NCBI GenBank assembly: GCA_037954665.1
Contig: JBBMOL010000247.1
Coordinates: forward strand, 841,800 to 905,799
DNA length: 64,000 nucleotides
Direction: 5' to 3'
Source of the DNA: Laguncularia racemosa
Lineage: Eukaryota; Streptophyta; Magnoliopsida; Myrtales; Combretaceae
Shown here: positions 12,916-23,787 of the stretch, piece by piece
Position numbering within the stretch: position 1 is the stretch's first letter
Layout: each line of letters opens with the position of its first letter
The notes under the pieces: generated by a model
What the model was told of the DNA's origin: nothing
Seen by the model: the letters and a program-made list of their open reading frames with translations, nothing else
The model's database searches: none
Position numbers and translations under genes: made by a program

Positions 12916-13925
12916 TGATGTGCCTAATTCCATTAAGAAGCACAATCAAAAGACTTAAGAAAAACAATCTCAAGTCTAAGCAAAATCTGATCCACAAAGG
13001 GCACTTTTCACATGAACCCTAATAAAGAAATGATGAAATCCAAATATCCAATGATATAATTAGAATACCACAATCATAATAGCTTATAACAACACCCTAA
13101 TCTCATATAATCCATGCAAATAATCCAAAAATGACAAAGAAAACCTTAATTATAAGAATCCCTTTCCAATAGAAAAGAACACGATTTCAAGTGTAATCTT
13201 CAATGATGATCCGAATCAAATTGTTAAATACTTCAAATAAACACAAGAATTCGTGAATAAAAATATGTATTTCTGACCAAGAACTATCTCAATTCAACCC
13301 TAGATATGACACACTAGAGAAGAAAAGAAATCACAACAAAATGAAATTGATATAACTCACAATTTCAAGATGTTGCACTTGCCACAATTTCAACTCTTGG
13401 GATTGAAATTGATAAGAGTTTGGAACCAAGGTATGAACCCTAATTCTCACGTGAAATGTAGTGTTTAATCTGCAAAATCATAAGCTCCTTCAAACCCTCT
13501 CTTAAGCAAGTATTTATACTTGCTACTCCTAGGGTTAAAAAGTGCTCAAAATTACAAGTTTGCCACTTTTAAGGTGGCTAACCCTAAATGAAAGTTACAA
13601 GGAAATAAAAGTGTCCCAAAACCAAAATATAACCAAAATAGTTCAATAAACATTTATAGGAGACAAAATAACATAAGTCTTCATGATCCAATGCCTTAGA
13701 ATAGAGAACAATTGCAGCGGGTCTTTGATTGTTATCTTGAAAAATGTTCCGTGTCCAACTGAAGTTGTAGGACGTTTTGGCACCCCATGGAGAAATATAA
13801 GTGTACCTATAAGATTATTCTCAAATTTTATTAGAAATAAAGACATAAGGTAAAATATGAGCAATTTGGTTAATCATCCAAATTGGGTTCTGAAGAAGTT
13901 GACAGTGTCAGAAATTTTCCCATCA
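12916..13925 (-). repeat. 5' LTR of element A
   Basis: 1010-bp LTR with TGATG...CATCA ends. It follows the primer site, which was split by the copia B insertion and whose remnant is TGATACCA at 12902-12909. It resembles the F LTR 36121-37131 throughout, but its first 150 bases on the plus strand are of a different subtype. Confidence 0.88.
13507..13522 (-). promoter_or_regulatory. Palindromic TATA element of the TGATG-family LTR
   Basis: Reads CAAGTATAAATACTTG on the minus strand, a near-perfect palindrome around a TATA box. The same element occurs in the LTRs at about 27587, 36715, 37287, 51502, 52535, 54080 and 58341, even where the rest of the LTR diverges. Confidence 0.6.
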
Positions 13926-16045
13926 GATGATGAAGAACCAATTGAAGAATGTGTGGAAGAAGCATTAGAAGTTTGAGCTCACTACTATGAGGAGCTAGGA
14001 ACAAGTGAGAAGAAGCCAGTCCCATCATTGACACAACCCCCGATGCTTGAGCTTAAACCATTACCTAGTCATTTAAAATATGCATATCTTGGAACAAATG
14101 ATACTTTGCCAATAATCATTTCTTCTCCTTTGACAGGTGATCAAGAGCAACAACTTTTAGATGTTCTAAGAAAGCATAAGGAAGCCATCAGTCGGACCAT
14201 TGCTGATATTAAGGGAATTAGCCCTTCAATTTATACTCATAGGATATTTCTTAAGGCTGAGTGCAAACCTACAGTACAACCACAAAGAAGACTTAACCTA
14301 ACTCTTCAGGAAGTTGTAAAAAAAGAAGTGCTTAAATTATTAGATGCAGGCATTATTTTTCCAATTTCTGACAGTAAATGGGTTAGTCCTGTCCAAGTTG
14401 TACAAAAAAAAAGGTGGTATAACTGTAGTAAAAAATGAGGCTAATGAATTAATTCCCACTCGCACTGTAACTGGTTGGAGAGTCTGTATAGACTATAGGA
14501 AACTGAATGATGCTACCCGCAAAGATCATTTCCCCCTCCCTTTCATAGATCAGATATTAGAAAAACTTGTAGGGCATGATTATTATTGCTTTTTAGATGG
14601 TTACTCTAGTTACAATCAAATCCATATAGCACCCGAGGACCAAGAGAAAACCACCTTTACTTGTCCTTATGGCACATTTGCCTTTAACATAATGCCTTTT
14701 GGTCTTTGTAATGCACCCGCTACATTTTAAAGATGCATGATGTCCATATTCTCTGACATGTTAGGAAATTTTATTGAAATATTCATGGATGATTTTTCTG
14801 TTTTTAGGAAGTCATTCGAAACATGTCTGACAAATTTAGGATGTGTGCTTAAGAGATGCAAGGAAACTAATCTGCTTCTTAACTGGGAAAAATGCCATTT
14901 CATGGTAAGAAAGGGAATAGTCTTAGGGCACAAAGTGTCTAAGCAGGGAATTGAGGTTGACAGGGCAAAAGTAGAGGTGATAGAGAAGCTACCACCACCT
15001 ACTACAATGAAAGGAATTGGAAGCTTCTTGGGACATGCTAGCTTTTACAAGAGATTTATCAGGGACTTTTCTAAAATCTCAAGACCTCTTTGTAATTTAT
15101 TAGAAAAAGATTCTACCTTTGTCTTTGATTTGCAGGCATTCAATTTATTGAAGGAGAAGTTCACTACTGCACCAGTGATTGTTGCACCTGATTGGGAGCT
15201 TCCATTTGAGTTGATGTGCGATGCCAGCAACTATGCTGTAGGAGCGGTACTTGGGCAAAGGAAAGATAAGTCGTTCCATGTAATATACTATGCAAGTAGA
15301 ACCTTAAATGAGGCCCAAAGGAATTATGCCACAACTGAAAAAGAACTTTTAGTAGTCATATTTGCATGCGATAAATTCCGGCCTTATCTAATAGGTTCTA
15401 AAATCATAGTATATTCTAACCATGCTACCCTTAAGTATTTATTTGCTAAAAATGATGCTAAACCTCGGTTAATTCGATGGATTCTACTACTACAAGAATT
15501 TAACCTGGAAATTAAAGATAAGAAGGGAACTGAAAATGTGGTGGCTAATCATTTATCCCATTTGGAATCTAATTGTTTTGATTCACCTATTAATGAAAAG
15601 TTCCCTGACGAACAATTGCATGCAGTAGAAGTCAAAGGATTACCTTAGTATGCTGATATCATTAATTATTTGGTTAGCAAAATCACTCCATATGGTCTAT
15701 CTTACCAACAAAAAAAGAAATTTTTACATGATGAGAAATTTTATTTTTGGGATGAACCATATCTCTTTAAAAATTGTGCTGACCAAATAATTAGACAGTA
15801 CGTGCTTGAAAGTGAACAGCTTAGCATTATACAGCATTGTCATTCTAAGGAGGCAGGAGGCCACTTTGGTGTAAAAAGAACGGCAGCTAAAATTTTATCA
15901 TGTGGAATTTTTTGGCCCAGGTTGTTCAGTGATTATAGGAACTACATCATGTCTTGTGCTCAATGTCAAAGGACTGGTAACATTTCTAGAAGACACGAAT
16001 TCCCACAAAACAATATACTTGTAATTGAGCTTTTTGATGCTTGGG
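13926..16045 (+). pseudogene. Athila C pol: reverse transcriptase, RNase H and integrase N-terminus
   Basis: Linker to RT (YLGTNDTLPIIISS near 14080), then reverse transcriptase with FMDDF near 14785 (FMDD in place of YxDD, usual for Athila). RNase H follows (LMCDASNYAVGAVLG near 15210; TTEKELL near 15340). The integrase zinc finger is at 15830-15970 (H...H, C-x2-C in SCAQCQ). Lesions are TGA near 13974, a one-base gain in a run of nine A near 14405, TAA for CAA at 14728, and TAG for TGG at 15646-15648. The frame is cut at 16045 by element D within ELFDAWG and resumes at 22905. Confidence 0.88.
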
Positions 16046-16933
16046 TGATACGAGATCGGTTTGATCGGATTCCTAACTGATATGAACCACGCCAACGTGT
16101 GACGAAACCCAATACCAATACATTCGGAATTCGTTACCTAAGATGCCAAACACCCTCAAGTGGAAACCACGACTCGTTGTCTATAAGCGAGACAAGAACC
16201 TTGGTATAATATGAAGATGCCACAATCGGGATGAAAGACCGATTGATAAGTCGGGATGAACGACACGGAAATAAAATCCGATAAGTTCTAGATTAGTTCT
16301 TTAAAGAACCAAGAGAGGAATTCTCTCAAAAGTGTTTTCAAACTTTCAATGTTGTATGTTCTATATTCTAAATGTTCTAAACCCTAGGAGCTTTATGTTA
16401 GGGTTTACAATTTGTAACAATAAAGGCCTAAAACAACATCACTTCAATAAGTGCGTAAAAATAACAAAACAAGACATGAAGGCCAGCGTCGGAGAGATAC
16501 ACGGCCGTGTACTTTGGCCGTGTATAATTCTGTGGAACTTCTTGACAATATACACAACCGTGTACTTCTAGTCGTGTATCTTTCTGTGGAAATTCTTGAC
16601 ACCATACATGGTCGTGCCTTTGAACCGTGTATAAGACCGCGTATGATTCTGTGTAACCTCCAGACTCCTACACGGCCGTGCCTTGTAAATACACTCCCTC
16701 TTCACCCCGTATCCGGTATGACTTGTACAAGAGCAAGGGCCTTCCCATGGTTGTTCCAATCCTTTCCAACTTCATGATTGCTCCAATCCTTTTTTACTTC
16801 ATGGACATCCTTTATCAACCCGTTAAGTGCTTCCTTGAATCGTTTCGCTTGATTTCTTGTGATTGGTCTAGGTGGCACTTCAAGAGGATCCACATTCCAT
16901 CTTCTGGCTTGGCCCCCATCATGGATCTCATCA
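16046..16933 (-). repeat. 3' LTR of element D
   Basis: 888-bp LTR starting TGATACGAG on the plus strand and ending ATCTCATCA. It contains repeated CACGGCCGTG palindromes (16500-16509, 16670-16679) and overlaps the 3' end of pol. The polypurine tract AAGAGGAGGGGAA (minus strand) adjoins it at 16934-16946. Confidence 0.92.
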
Positions 16934-18398
16934 TTCCCCTCCTCTTGAAAAGGATTTGTCCTCAAATCATCGCCTGCATCAAATGGACTCAAATCAGTAA
17001 CATTAAATGTAGCACTTACTTGATACTCACCGGGTAAATCTATCTTGTATGCATTATCATTAATGCGCTCAAGGATTTGAAATGGTCCATCGCCTCTAGG
17101 AAGTAGTTTAGATCGACACTGTACAGGAAACTGCTCTTTACGCATGTGAACCTAAACCCAGTCTCCAGGTTCAAAGACAGCTTGTCAACGACCCTTGTTG
17201 GCTTGTTTCACATACTGCTCTGTTCTTCGCTCAATGTTTAGCCTTGCCTTCTCATGGATCTGTTTAACAAATTCTGCTTTCTTCTTGCCATCTATATTAA
17301 CATACTCAGAAATAGGCAAAGGTGATAAATCCAAAGGAGTTAGTGGATTAAAACCATACACAATTTCAAAAGGAGTAAACTTAGTAGCAGAATGCACTGT
17401 ACGATTATAGGCAAATTCAACATGCGGCAAACAATCCTCCCAACTTTTAATGTTCTTTTTAATTACAGCCCACAACAAAGTAGATAAAGTTCGATTTACT
17501 ACCTCAGTTTGACCATCAGTCTGTGGATGACAAGTAGTAGAGAACAATAACTTAGTTCCTAACTTAGCCCACAAGGTCTTCCAGAAGTAGCTGAAGAACT
17601 TAGCATCTCTATTCGATACAATTGTTCTAGGCATACCATGTAATCTCACAACTTCCCTAAAGAACAAATTAGCAATATTGCAAGCATCATCTGTTTTGTG
17701 AAAAGGAATGAAATGTGCCATCTTAGAGAATCTATCCACAACTGCAAAAATAGAATCTTGACCATGTCTAGACTTGGGTAATCCTAACACAAAATCCATG
17801 GAAACATCTACCCAAGGCTCATGAGGAATGGGAAGTGGGGTATAAAGCCCTTGAGGTTGGACTCTAAATTTTGCTTGCTTACACGTGACACATCGCTCAC
17901 AAATCCTCTCAACATCTTGTTTCATGTGAGGCCAATAAAAGTGTTCCTGCAATACCCCTAAGGTTTTAGCTACTCCAAAATGTCCCATTAAACCTCCTCC
18001 ATGAGACTCCCTCACTAGTAATTCTCTTAAAGTACAAATTGGAATGCATAGTTTACTCTCCCTAAACAAGAATCCTTCATGTTTATAAAATTTACCATGC
18101 CCACTCTTCTCACAATGCACATACTCCTCACAAAAATCCCGATCAGCAGCATACAATTCCTTAATGTGCTCAAAACCAAGCAATCTAAAACTAAGAGTAG
18201 AGATAAGAGCATACCTTCTAGAAAGTGCATCAGCAATGACATTCTCTTTACCTTGCTTGTAGTGGATGACATATGGAAATGTTTCGATGAAATCCACCCA
18301 ACAAGCATGCCTTTTGTTCAACTTGTATTGCCCCTTCAGGTACTTCAAGGATTCATAATCAGTGTGGATCACGAACTCTTTTGGCCAAAGATAGTGTT
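16702..18398 (-). pseudogene. Element D RNase H C-terminus, integrase and LTR-overlapping pol tail
   Basis: From IHTDYESLKYLKG (18372 down) through the end of RNase H (NVIADALSRR near 18215), zinc finger (H near 18005 and 17995, C-x2-C near 17890), DDE core and C-terminal domain. The core has Asp in VSMDFVLGL and Glu in DGQTEVVNR. The second Asp is replaced, VSNRDAKF near 17610 (GAT to AAT). Stops near 17184 (CGA to TGA) and 17153 (TGG to TAG) follow ANKGR. The remainder to 16702 ends GDGPF...DLRTNPFQEEG and then crosses into the LTR as PITRNQAKRF, the basic tail expected for CRM-type integrases. Confidence 0.85.
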
Positions 18399-19395
18399 GC
18401 TAAGTCTCCATGGCTCGAACCAATGCATATAACTCCTTGTCATAAGTAGGGTAGTTCATGGTTGCCCCACTTAGCTTCTCGCTAAAGAATGCAATTGGTC
18501 TTCTCTCCTGCATGAGCACTGCTCCAATACTTAATCCTGAAGCATCACACTCAATTTCAAACGTTTTAGCAAAGTCAGGTAAAGCAAGTAATGGCGCCTG
18601 AGTCAGCTTATTTTTAAGCATCTGAAAGGCCTTCTCTTGTTGCTCTCCCCATCTGAACCCCACGTTCTTCTTAATTACCTCAGTAAGTGGTGTTGCAATG
18701 GTACTGAAATCCTTCACAAATCTCCTGTAAAAACTCGCTAGTCCATGGAAACTCCGCACATTACTTACATTAGTTGGACTAGGCCATTCTTGGATCGCAC
18801 GAATCTTTTCTTCATCAACCTGTATTCCCTGTGCACTAACAACAAAACCAAGAAACACAAGTTTGTTTGTGCAAAAAGTGCACTTCTTGAGGTTAGCATA
18901 TAATTGCTCCTTTCGAAGCACTTCTAAAACATCCCTCAAGTGAGATATATGGTCCTCCAAACTCTTGCTGTAAATGAGAATATCATCAAAATAGACAACC
19001 ACAAATTTGCCAATAAAAGTCCTCAAAACATGGTTCATAAGTCTCATAAAAGTACTAGGTGTGTTAGTTAAATCGAAAGGCATTACTAACCACTCATACA
19101 ATCCATATTTCGTTTTGAATGCGGTTTTCCATTCATCACCTTCTTTCATTCTAATTTGGTGATATCTACTTTTCAGATCAATTTTGGAAAAGACACTAGA
19201 CCCATGTAACTCATCTAACATGTCATCTAAGCAAGGAATGGGATGACGATACTTTACCGTGATGTTGTTGATGGCACGGCAGTCAACACACATTCTCCAT
19301 GACCCATCCTTCTTAGGCACCAAAATCACAGGCACTGCGCATGGGCTCATGCTTTCCCTCACGTACGCCTTCTCCATTAATTCATCGACCTGCCT
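18399..19395 (-). pseudogene. Element D reverse transcriptase and RNase H
   Basis: Open for 325 codons from 19377. RT motifs are SPCAVPVILVPKKDGSW, MCVDCRAIN, RHPIPCLDDMLDEL, FKTKYGLYEWLVMPF, YFDDILIYSKS (catalytic YFDD near 19000) and FLGFVVSAQGI. RNase H starts with FEIECDASG near 18550 and contains TYDKELYAL near 18445. It ends at a TAG for TGG at 18399-18401 in METWQHY. The usual PFGLTNAPSTF box reads PFDLTNTPSTF, both changes fitting G-to-A. A TAA for CAA lies just upstream near 19396. Confidence 0.87.
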
Positions 19396-20466
19396 TTAGA
19401 GTTCCTTTGTCTCCTCCGGATTGCTCCTATAAGCTGGCTTGTTTGGAATCGATGCTTCGGGTACAAGGTCAATTTGGTGCTCAATACCACGAATAGGTGG
19501 TAATCCCTTTGGAATCTCCTCAGAGAAGACATCTTCAAAGTCCTGCACAATAGACACAACCACACTAGGCAAAGAGTTAGATAGTTCGTTAGTATTCAGA
19601 TATGTTTCCTTAAAAACCAGCAACAACATAGGTTGCTTCATCACTAACGCTCTCCTCACTACACTTGCTCTTGCCACACAACTCTCCTTTTGCAAGGCTG
19701 CACTCTCCTTTTCACTCACCACCAAAGTTGATCCCCCTTCAACTTGGTTTCTCACACTCTTTCCAGCCTTCCTCTCTTTTTCCTTTTGAGATCGACTTTT
19801 ATATTCCTTTTCTTTCTCGCTGTCTTTTGCTCTCTCACTCTCCCTCTGTTTTTCACTCACCTTATGTTTTGCAAAAGACTGTTGTAGCTGCAACTGATCC
19901 TCATACACCTGTTTAGGTGTTAAAGGTTTAAGATTAAAGCTTTTCCCCTAGTGAACAAGCGTATACTTGTTAAAAAAGCCATCATGAACAACTTTCCTAT
20001 CAAATTGCCATGGCCTCCCCAACAACACATGGCATGCCTGCATTGGCACTACATTGTATAACACCTCATCCTCATACCTACCAATGCGAAAAGCAATCAA
20101 GGCTTGCTTACTCACCTTAGTCTCGCCACTATCATTCAACCACTACAATTTATATGGACTAGGGTGTTTAGTAGTCTTGAGTCCCAGCCTCTCAACAATA
20201 AAATTACTCACCACATTAGTGCAACTTCCTCCATCAATGATCAAACTGCAAATGTGATCACCTAAATAACATCTAGTATGAAAGATATTCTCTCTTTGCA
20301 CCTCCTCTTCTTCCTTCACCTGCACATTCAAAACTCGCTTCACTACCGCCACTAACTTCCGTACTGCAGGCTTCTCATCATCACTAGCATCCTCTAATGG
20401 AGGCATATCATCTTCTTCACTATCCCCCTCAATCTCATACTCACCATCATCACGCAGAATCATCAC
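19396..20466 (-). pseudogene. Element D protease and protease-RT linker
   Basis: Protease module with LIIDGGSCTNVVS near 20240 (active site Asp-Gly-Gly) and the flap region HVLLGRPWQFDRKVVHDGF near 20010. Stops at 20140-20142 and 19949-19951 are both TAG where copy E has CAG. A Lys/Glu/Arg-rich linker (about 19750-19900) and the pre-RT region with LPPIRGIEHQIDLVPEASIPNKPAYR (shown here only in part: LPPIRGIEHQ) follow. Confidence 0.82.
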
Positions 20467-21525
20467 ATGCCTATTTGGACATTGACTAGCAATATAGCCT
20501 CTACCTTAGCATTTAAAACATCTAATGTCACGATTTCTAAGAGTAGAAGAATCAGGTTTACCTTGGTTACCAGGAGTAGAACCCGCTTGCTTCTGCTCTC
20601 CTTTTGGTTTGGTGGATAAAGGCCTTTCTTCCTTTTTCCATTGGTTAGTCTTCCATGTGGATGAACCAGTACCCTGTTGAAACCGTGCATTACTACTACC
20701 TTTCCTCCTGTGCTGGTTCTCAACCTTTATAGCCATATGCACCATATCTTCCAATTCTACATAGTGCTGCAATTCTACGACAATTTAAATTTCTCTATTC
20801 AATCCGGCAAGAAACCTAGCCATGGTAGCCTCTCTATCCTCCTCTACATTCGCCCTGATCATCATTACTTCCATCTCCTTGAAATACTCATCCACGTTGC
20901 AATTTGTTGTGCAATTCACGATAGTAATACGCAGGCACAAACTGCTTCTTCATCACCCTTTTCATCTCTTCCCAAGACTCAATAGGTGGTTCGCCATTCC
21001 TTCTTCTATTCAACATTAGTTGATCCCACCACACTATGGCATAATCCGAAAATTCAATGGCAACAAGTTTCACTTTCTTTCTCCCACTATAGTTATGACA
21101 ATCAAATACCATCTCTACCTTCTTCTCCCATTCTAAGTACGCCTCGGGATCATTCTTCCCTTGGAAAGGAGGAATCTTCATCTTTATACTACTCAGTTGA
21201 TTATCCTCTCTATTCCTATCTCCTCTATCTTCCCAATCCCTAGTTCCTCTATTCCTACCACTATAACCTCTATAACTCCCGACAGAAAGCTCATCAAATT
21301 CATCATCCGACATTTCATCTCCACCCTTTTGTACTCTCCTAGAACGACTCTCCCTCTTACGCCCTTGGAAGACGTTTGTAGATTGCTCTAGTCTTTGCTC
21401 TACCGTCTCATGAATTTGTTCCATTCCCTCCTGAAACATTCTCTTCATCTTACCCCTCAACGCCTCAATCACTAACCTAGCATCAAACCTTCCCCTCTCA
21501 CTTTCAGGAGAATGTTGCCTCGACA
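20467..21525 (-). pseudogene. Element D Gag and nucleocapsid
   Basis: Starts at MSRQHSPE near 21525, the start shared with copy E. The capsid region contains IKMKIPPFQGKNDPEAYLEWE and DYAIVWWDQL. A deletion of about 28 bp near 20905 removes the LRQG motif and shifts the frame. A TAA for CAA lies near 20788 and another within the CCHC knuckle (Cys-Phe-Lys-Cys-stop) near 20508. The full knuckle in the family would be C-X2-C-X4-H-X4-C. Confidence 0.82.
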
Positions 21526-21997
21526 TAATTCCTGCAGAAAAGATTAGTACTAACACAAATATATATATATGATTAAACCTCACGATACACTCCCTTACGT
21601 ATTTCGCTCAAATGATGATATCACACAGTCACTCGTGTATTTTCACAAACAATGATGATATCAACTCACCAATTCCTCTTCTCAATTCTCTTGAAACTAA
21701 CCCAAACTACACCAATTCCCTTCCGTAGAATTCAAAACAACTCTAAGGCTTGAAATTTTCCTCTTTTTCTTTCCAATTTTTTTTTGTCGCCTTTGTTTGC
21801 TACTCTTGATCACGTTCCCCTTTTTTTTTGTCGTGATTCTTCCTTTTTTTTTTTGTAACAAAATTGAATAGTAGGTACTACACTTTCAATAGGCAATTAA
21901 CACTATGAAATTGAATATGAACAATTGATATGAATGATTGGAGTTAGGGTGTTGATTCTACCTTCCTCAAACCAAACTGATGTTTTAACAAACCTAA
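21526..21997 (-). other. 5' leader of element D
   Basis: Leader between the primer site and gag. It contains several long T runs on the plus strand (A runs in the transcript) around 21775-21860 and no coding frame. Copy E has a matching leader at 28748-29241. Confidence 0.6.
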
Positions 21998-22009
21998 GCT
22001 CTGATACCA
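21998..22009 (-). promoter_or_regulatory. Primer-binding site of D (initiator tRNA-Met)
   Basis: Minus strand reads TGGTATCAGAGC, three bases from the 5' LTR end. Copy E has TGGTATCAAAGC, one transition away. Confidence 0.88.
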
Positions 22010-22012
22010 AAC

Positions 22013-22899
22013 TGATACGAGATCGGTTTGATCGGATTCCTAACTGATACGAACCATGCCAACGTGTGACAAAACCCAATACCAATACGTTCGGAATTCG
22101 TTACCTATGATGCCAAACACCCTCAAGTGGAAACTGCGACCCGTTGTCTATAAGCGAGACAAGAACCTTGGTATAATATGAAGATTCCACGATCGGGATG
22201 AAAGACCGATTGATAAGTCGGGATAAACGCCACGGAAATAAAATCCGATAAGTTCTAGATTAGTTCTTTAAGAACCAAGAGAGGAATTCTCTCAAAAGTG
22301 TTTTCAAACTTTCAATGTTGTATGTTCTATATTCTAAATGTTCTAAACCCTAGGAGCTTTATATTAGGGTTTACAATTCGTAACAATAAAGGCCCAAAAT
22401 GACATCACTTCAATAAGTGCGTAAAAATAACAAAACAAGACATGAAGGCCGGCGTCGGAGAGATACACGGCCGTGTACTTTGGCCGTGTATAATTCTATG
22501 GAACTTCTTGACAATATACACGACCGTGTACTTCTAGTCGTGTATCTTTCTGTGAAAATTCTTGACACCATACGCGGCCGTGCCTTTGAACCGTGTATAC
22601 GACCGTGTATGATTCTATGTAACCTCCAGACTCCTACACGGCCGTGCCTTGTAAAGACACGCCCTCTTCACCCCGTATCCGATATGACTTGTGCAAGAGC
22701 AAGGGCCTTCCCATGGTTGTTCCAATCCTTTCCAACTTCATGATTGCTCCAATCCTTTTTGACTTCATGGACATCCTTTATCAACCCGTTAAGTGCTTCC
22801 TTGAATCGTTGCGCTCAATTTCTTGTGATTAGTCTAGGTGGTACTTTAAGAGGATCCACATTCCATCTTCTGGCTTAGCTCCCATCATGGATCTCATCA
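22013..22899 (-). repeat. 5' LTR of element D
   Basis: 887-bp LTR very similar to 16046-16933. A TATAAAG on the minus strand near 22360 is a likely promoter element. It ends at TSD TTGGG. Confidence 0.92.
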
Positions 22900-22904
22900 T
22901 TGGG

Positions 22905-23787
22905 GAATCGACTTTATGGGTCTTTTTCCATCATCTTTTTCAAACAAATACATTCTTTTAGTTGTTGATTATGTTTCAAAATGGGTAGAGGCAGTTGCTC
23001 TACAAACTAATGCAGCAGGGTTGTTATTAAATTTTTGAAAAAGAATATATTTTCAAGATTTGGGGTACCTAAAGCTATAATAAGTGATGGGGGAACACAT
23101 TTTTGTAACAGGCAATTTGAGAAATTGTTATTAAAATATCGAGTTACTATTGCCACCCCTTATCATCCACAAACGTGTGGACAGGTTGAGGTATCCAATA
23201 GGGAAATTAAGCGAATTCTAGAGAAGACTGTCAATGCATCCAAGAAAGATTGGTCTTTAAAAATCGATGATGCATTATGGGCTTATAGAACAGCGTTTAA
23301 AACCCCTATAGGAATGTCCCCCTACAAGATTGTTTTTGGTAAATCGTGTCACTTACCAGTAGAACTCGAGCACAAGGCATATTGGGCTATTAAATACCTT
23401 AACTTTGATGAGGAAGCTACAGGTAAAAAAAGATTGCTTCAACTAAATCAGATGGCTGAAATGAGAGAAGAAGCATATGAAAATGCCAAAATTTACAAAG
23501 AAAGAACAAAGCGATGGCATGATAAGAACATTATGAGGCGAGAATTCTTCCCTGGTCAGAAGGTCTTACTATACAACTCCCGCTTGAAGCTGTTCCCAGG
23601 TAAGTTGAAGTCACGATGGTCTGGACCCTTTGAAATTGTTAATGTGTTTCCTTATGGTGCAGTTGAGTTGAAGGCAAAAGACAACCGTACTTTCAAAGTA
23701 AACAGTTATCTTCTCAAACATTACTATGAAGGGGAAAATGTTGATAGAGATGCTACAGCTGTGGATTTAGGAGATTTGAGGACATGA
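22905..23787 (+). pseudogene. Athila C integrase core and C-terminus
   Basis: Continuation of the integrase split by D. It has Asp in GIDFMG (with the host half before the insertion), Asp in ISDGGTHF near 23085, and Glu in GQVEVSNRE near 23185, so the catalytic triad is complete. A one-base loss near 23015 puts the first 40 residues out of frame; the following 250 codons (23035-23787) are open to TGA. The C-terminal SH3-like region SRWSGPFEIVNVFPYGAVEL is intact. No chromodomain follows, consistent with Athila. Confidence 0.88.

Larger units (their letters stand above)
1..13925 (-). mobile_element. Element A: gag-protease LTR retrotransposon, TGATG family, interrupted by copia B
   Basis: A minus-strand LTR element. 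Bases 1-5 are the last five bases of its left (3') LTR, and the rest of that LTR lies outside the window. The internal region is 6-2793 plus 12902-12915, and the right (5') LTR is 12916-13925. The internal part has the same layout as element F at 33306-36120: gag, CCHC knuckle, aspartic protease, then the polypurine tract, with no reverse transcriptase, RNase H or integrase. The copia element B sits in the primer-binding site. A is inserted in the pol gene of Athila-like element C, whose reading resumes at 13926. The left TSD is outside the window, so the right TSD (probably GATGA) cannot be confirmed. Confidence 0.85.
16046..22899 (-). mobile_element. Element D: CRM-like Ty3/gypsy chromovirus, near full length
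   Basis: Complete 6.85-kb minus-strand element flanked by TSD TTGGG (16041-16045 and 22900-22904). It sits exactly inside the integrase of C: removing it restores the Asp-Ala-Trp-Gly-Ile-Asp reading. LTRs are 16046-16933 and 22013-22899. Domain order read leftwards is gag, CCHC, protease, RT, RNase H, integrase, then a basic tail that runs into the LTR. The RT sequence and the pol tail overlapping the LTR match the centromeric (CRM) chromovirus clade as I know it; a phylogeny is needed to confirm. Many stops make it defective. Confidence 0.88.

Noticed and set aside
16332..17037. Plus-strand frames of 79-119 codons in the D LTR and neighbouring pol
   Set aside because: They are antisense to the integrase tail and LTR; the minus-strand frame has the recognisable domains.
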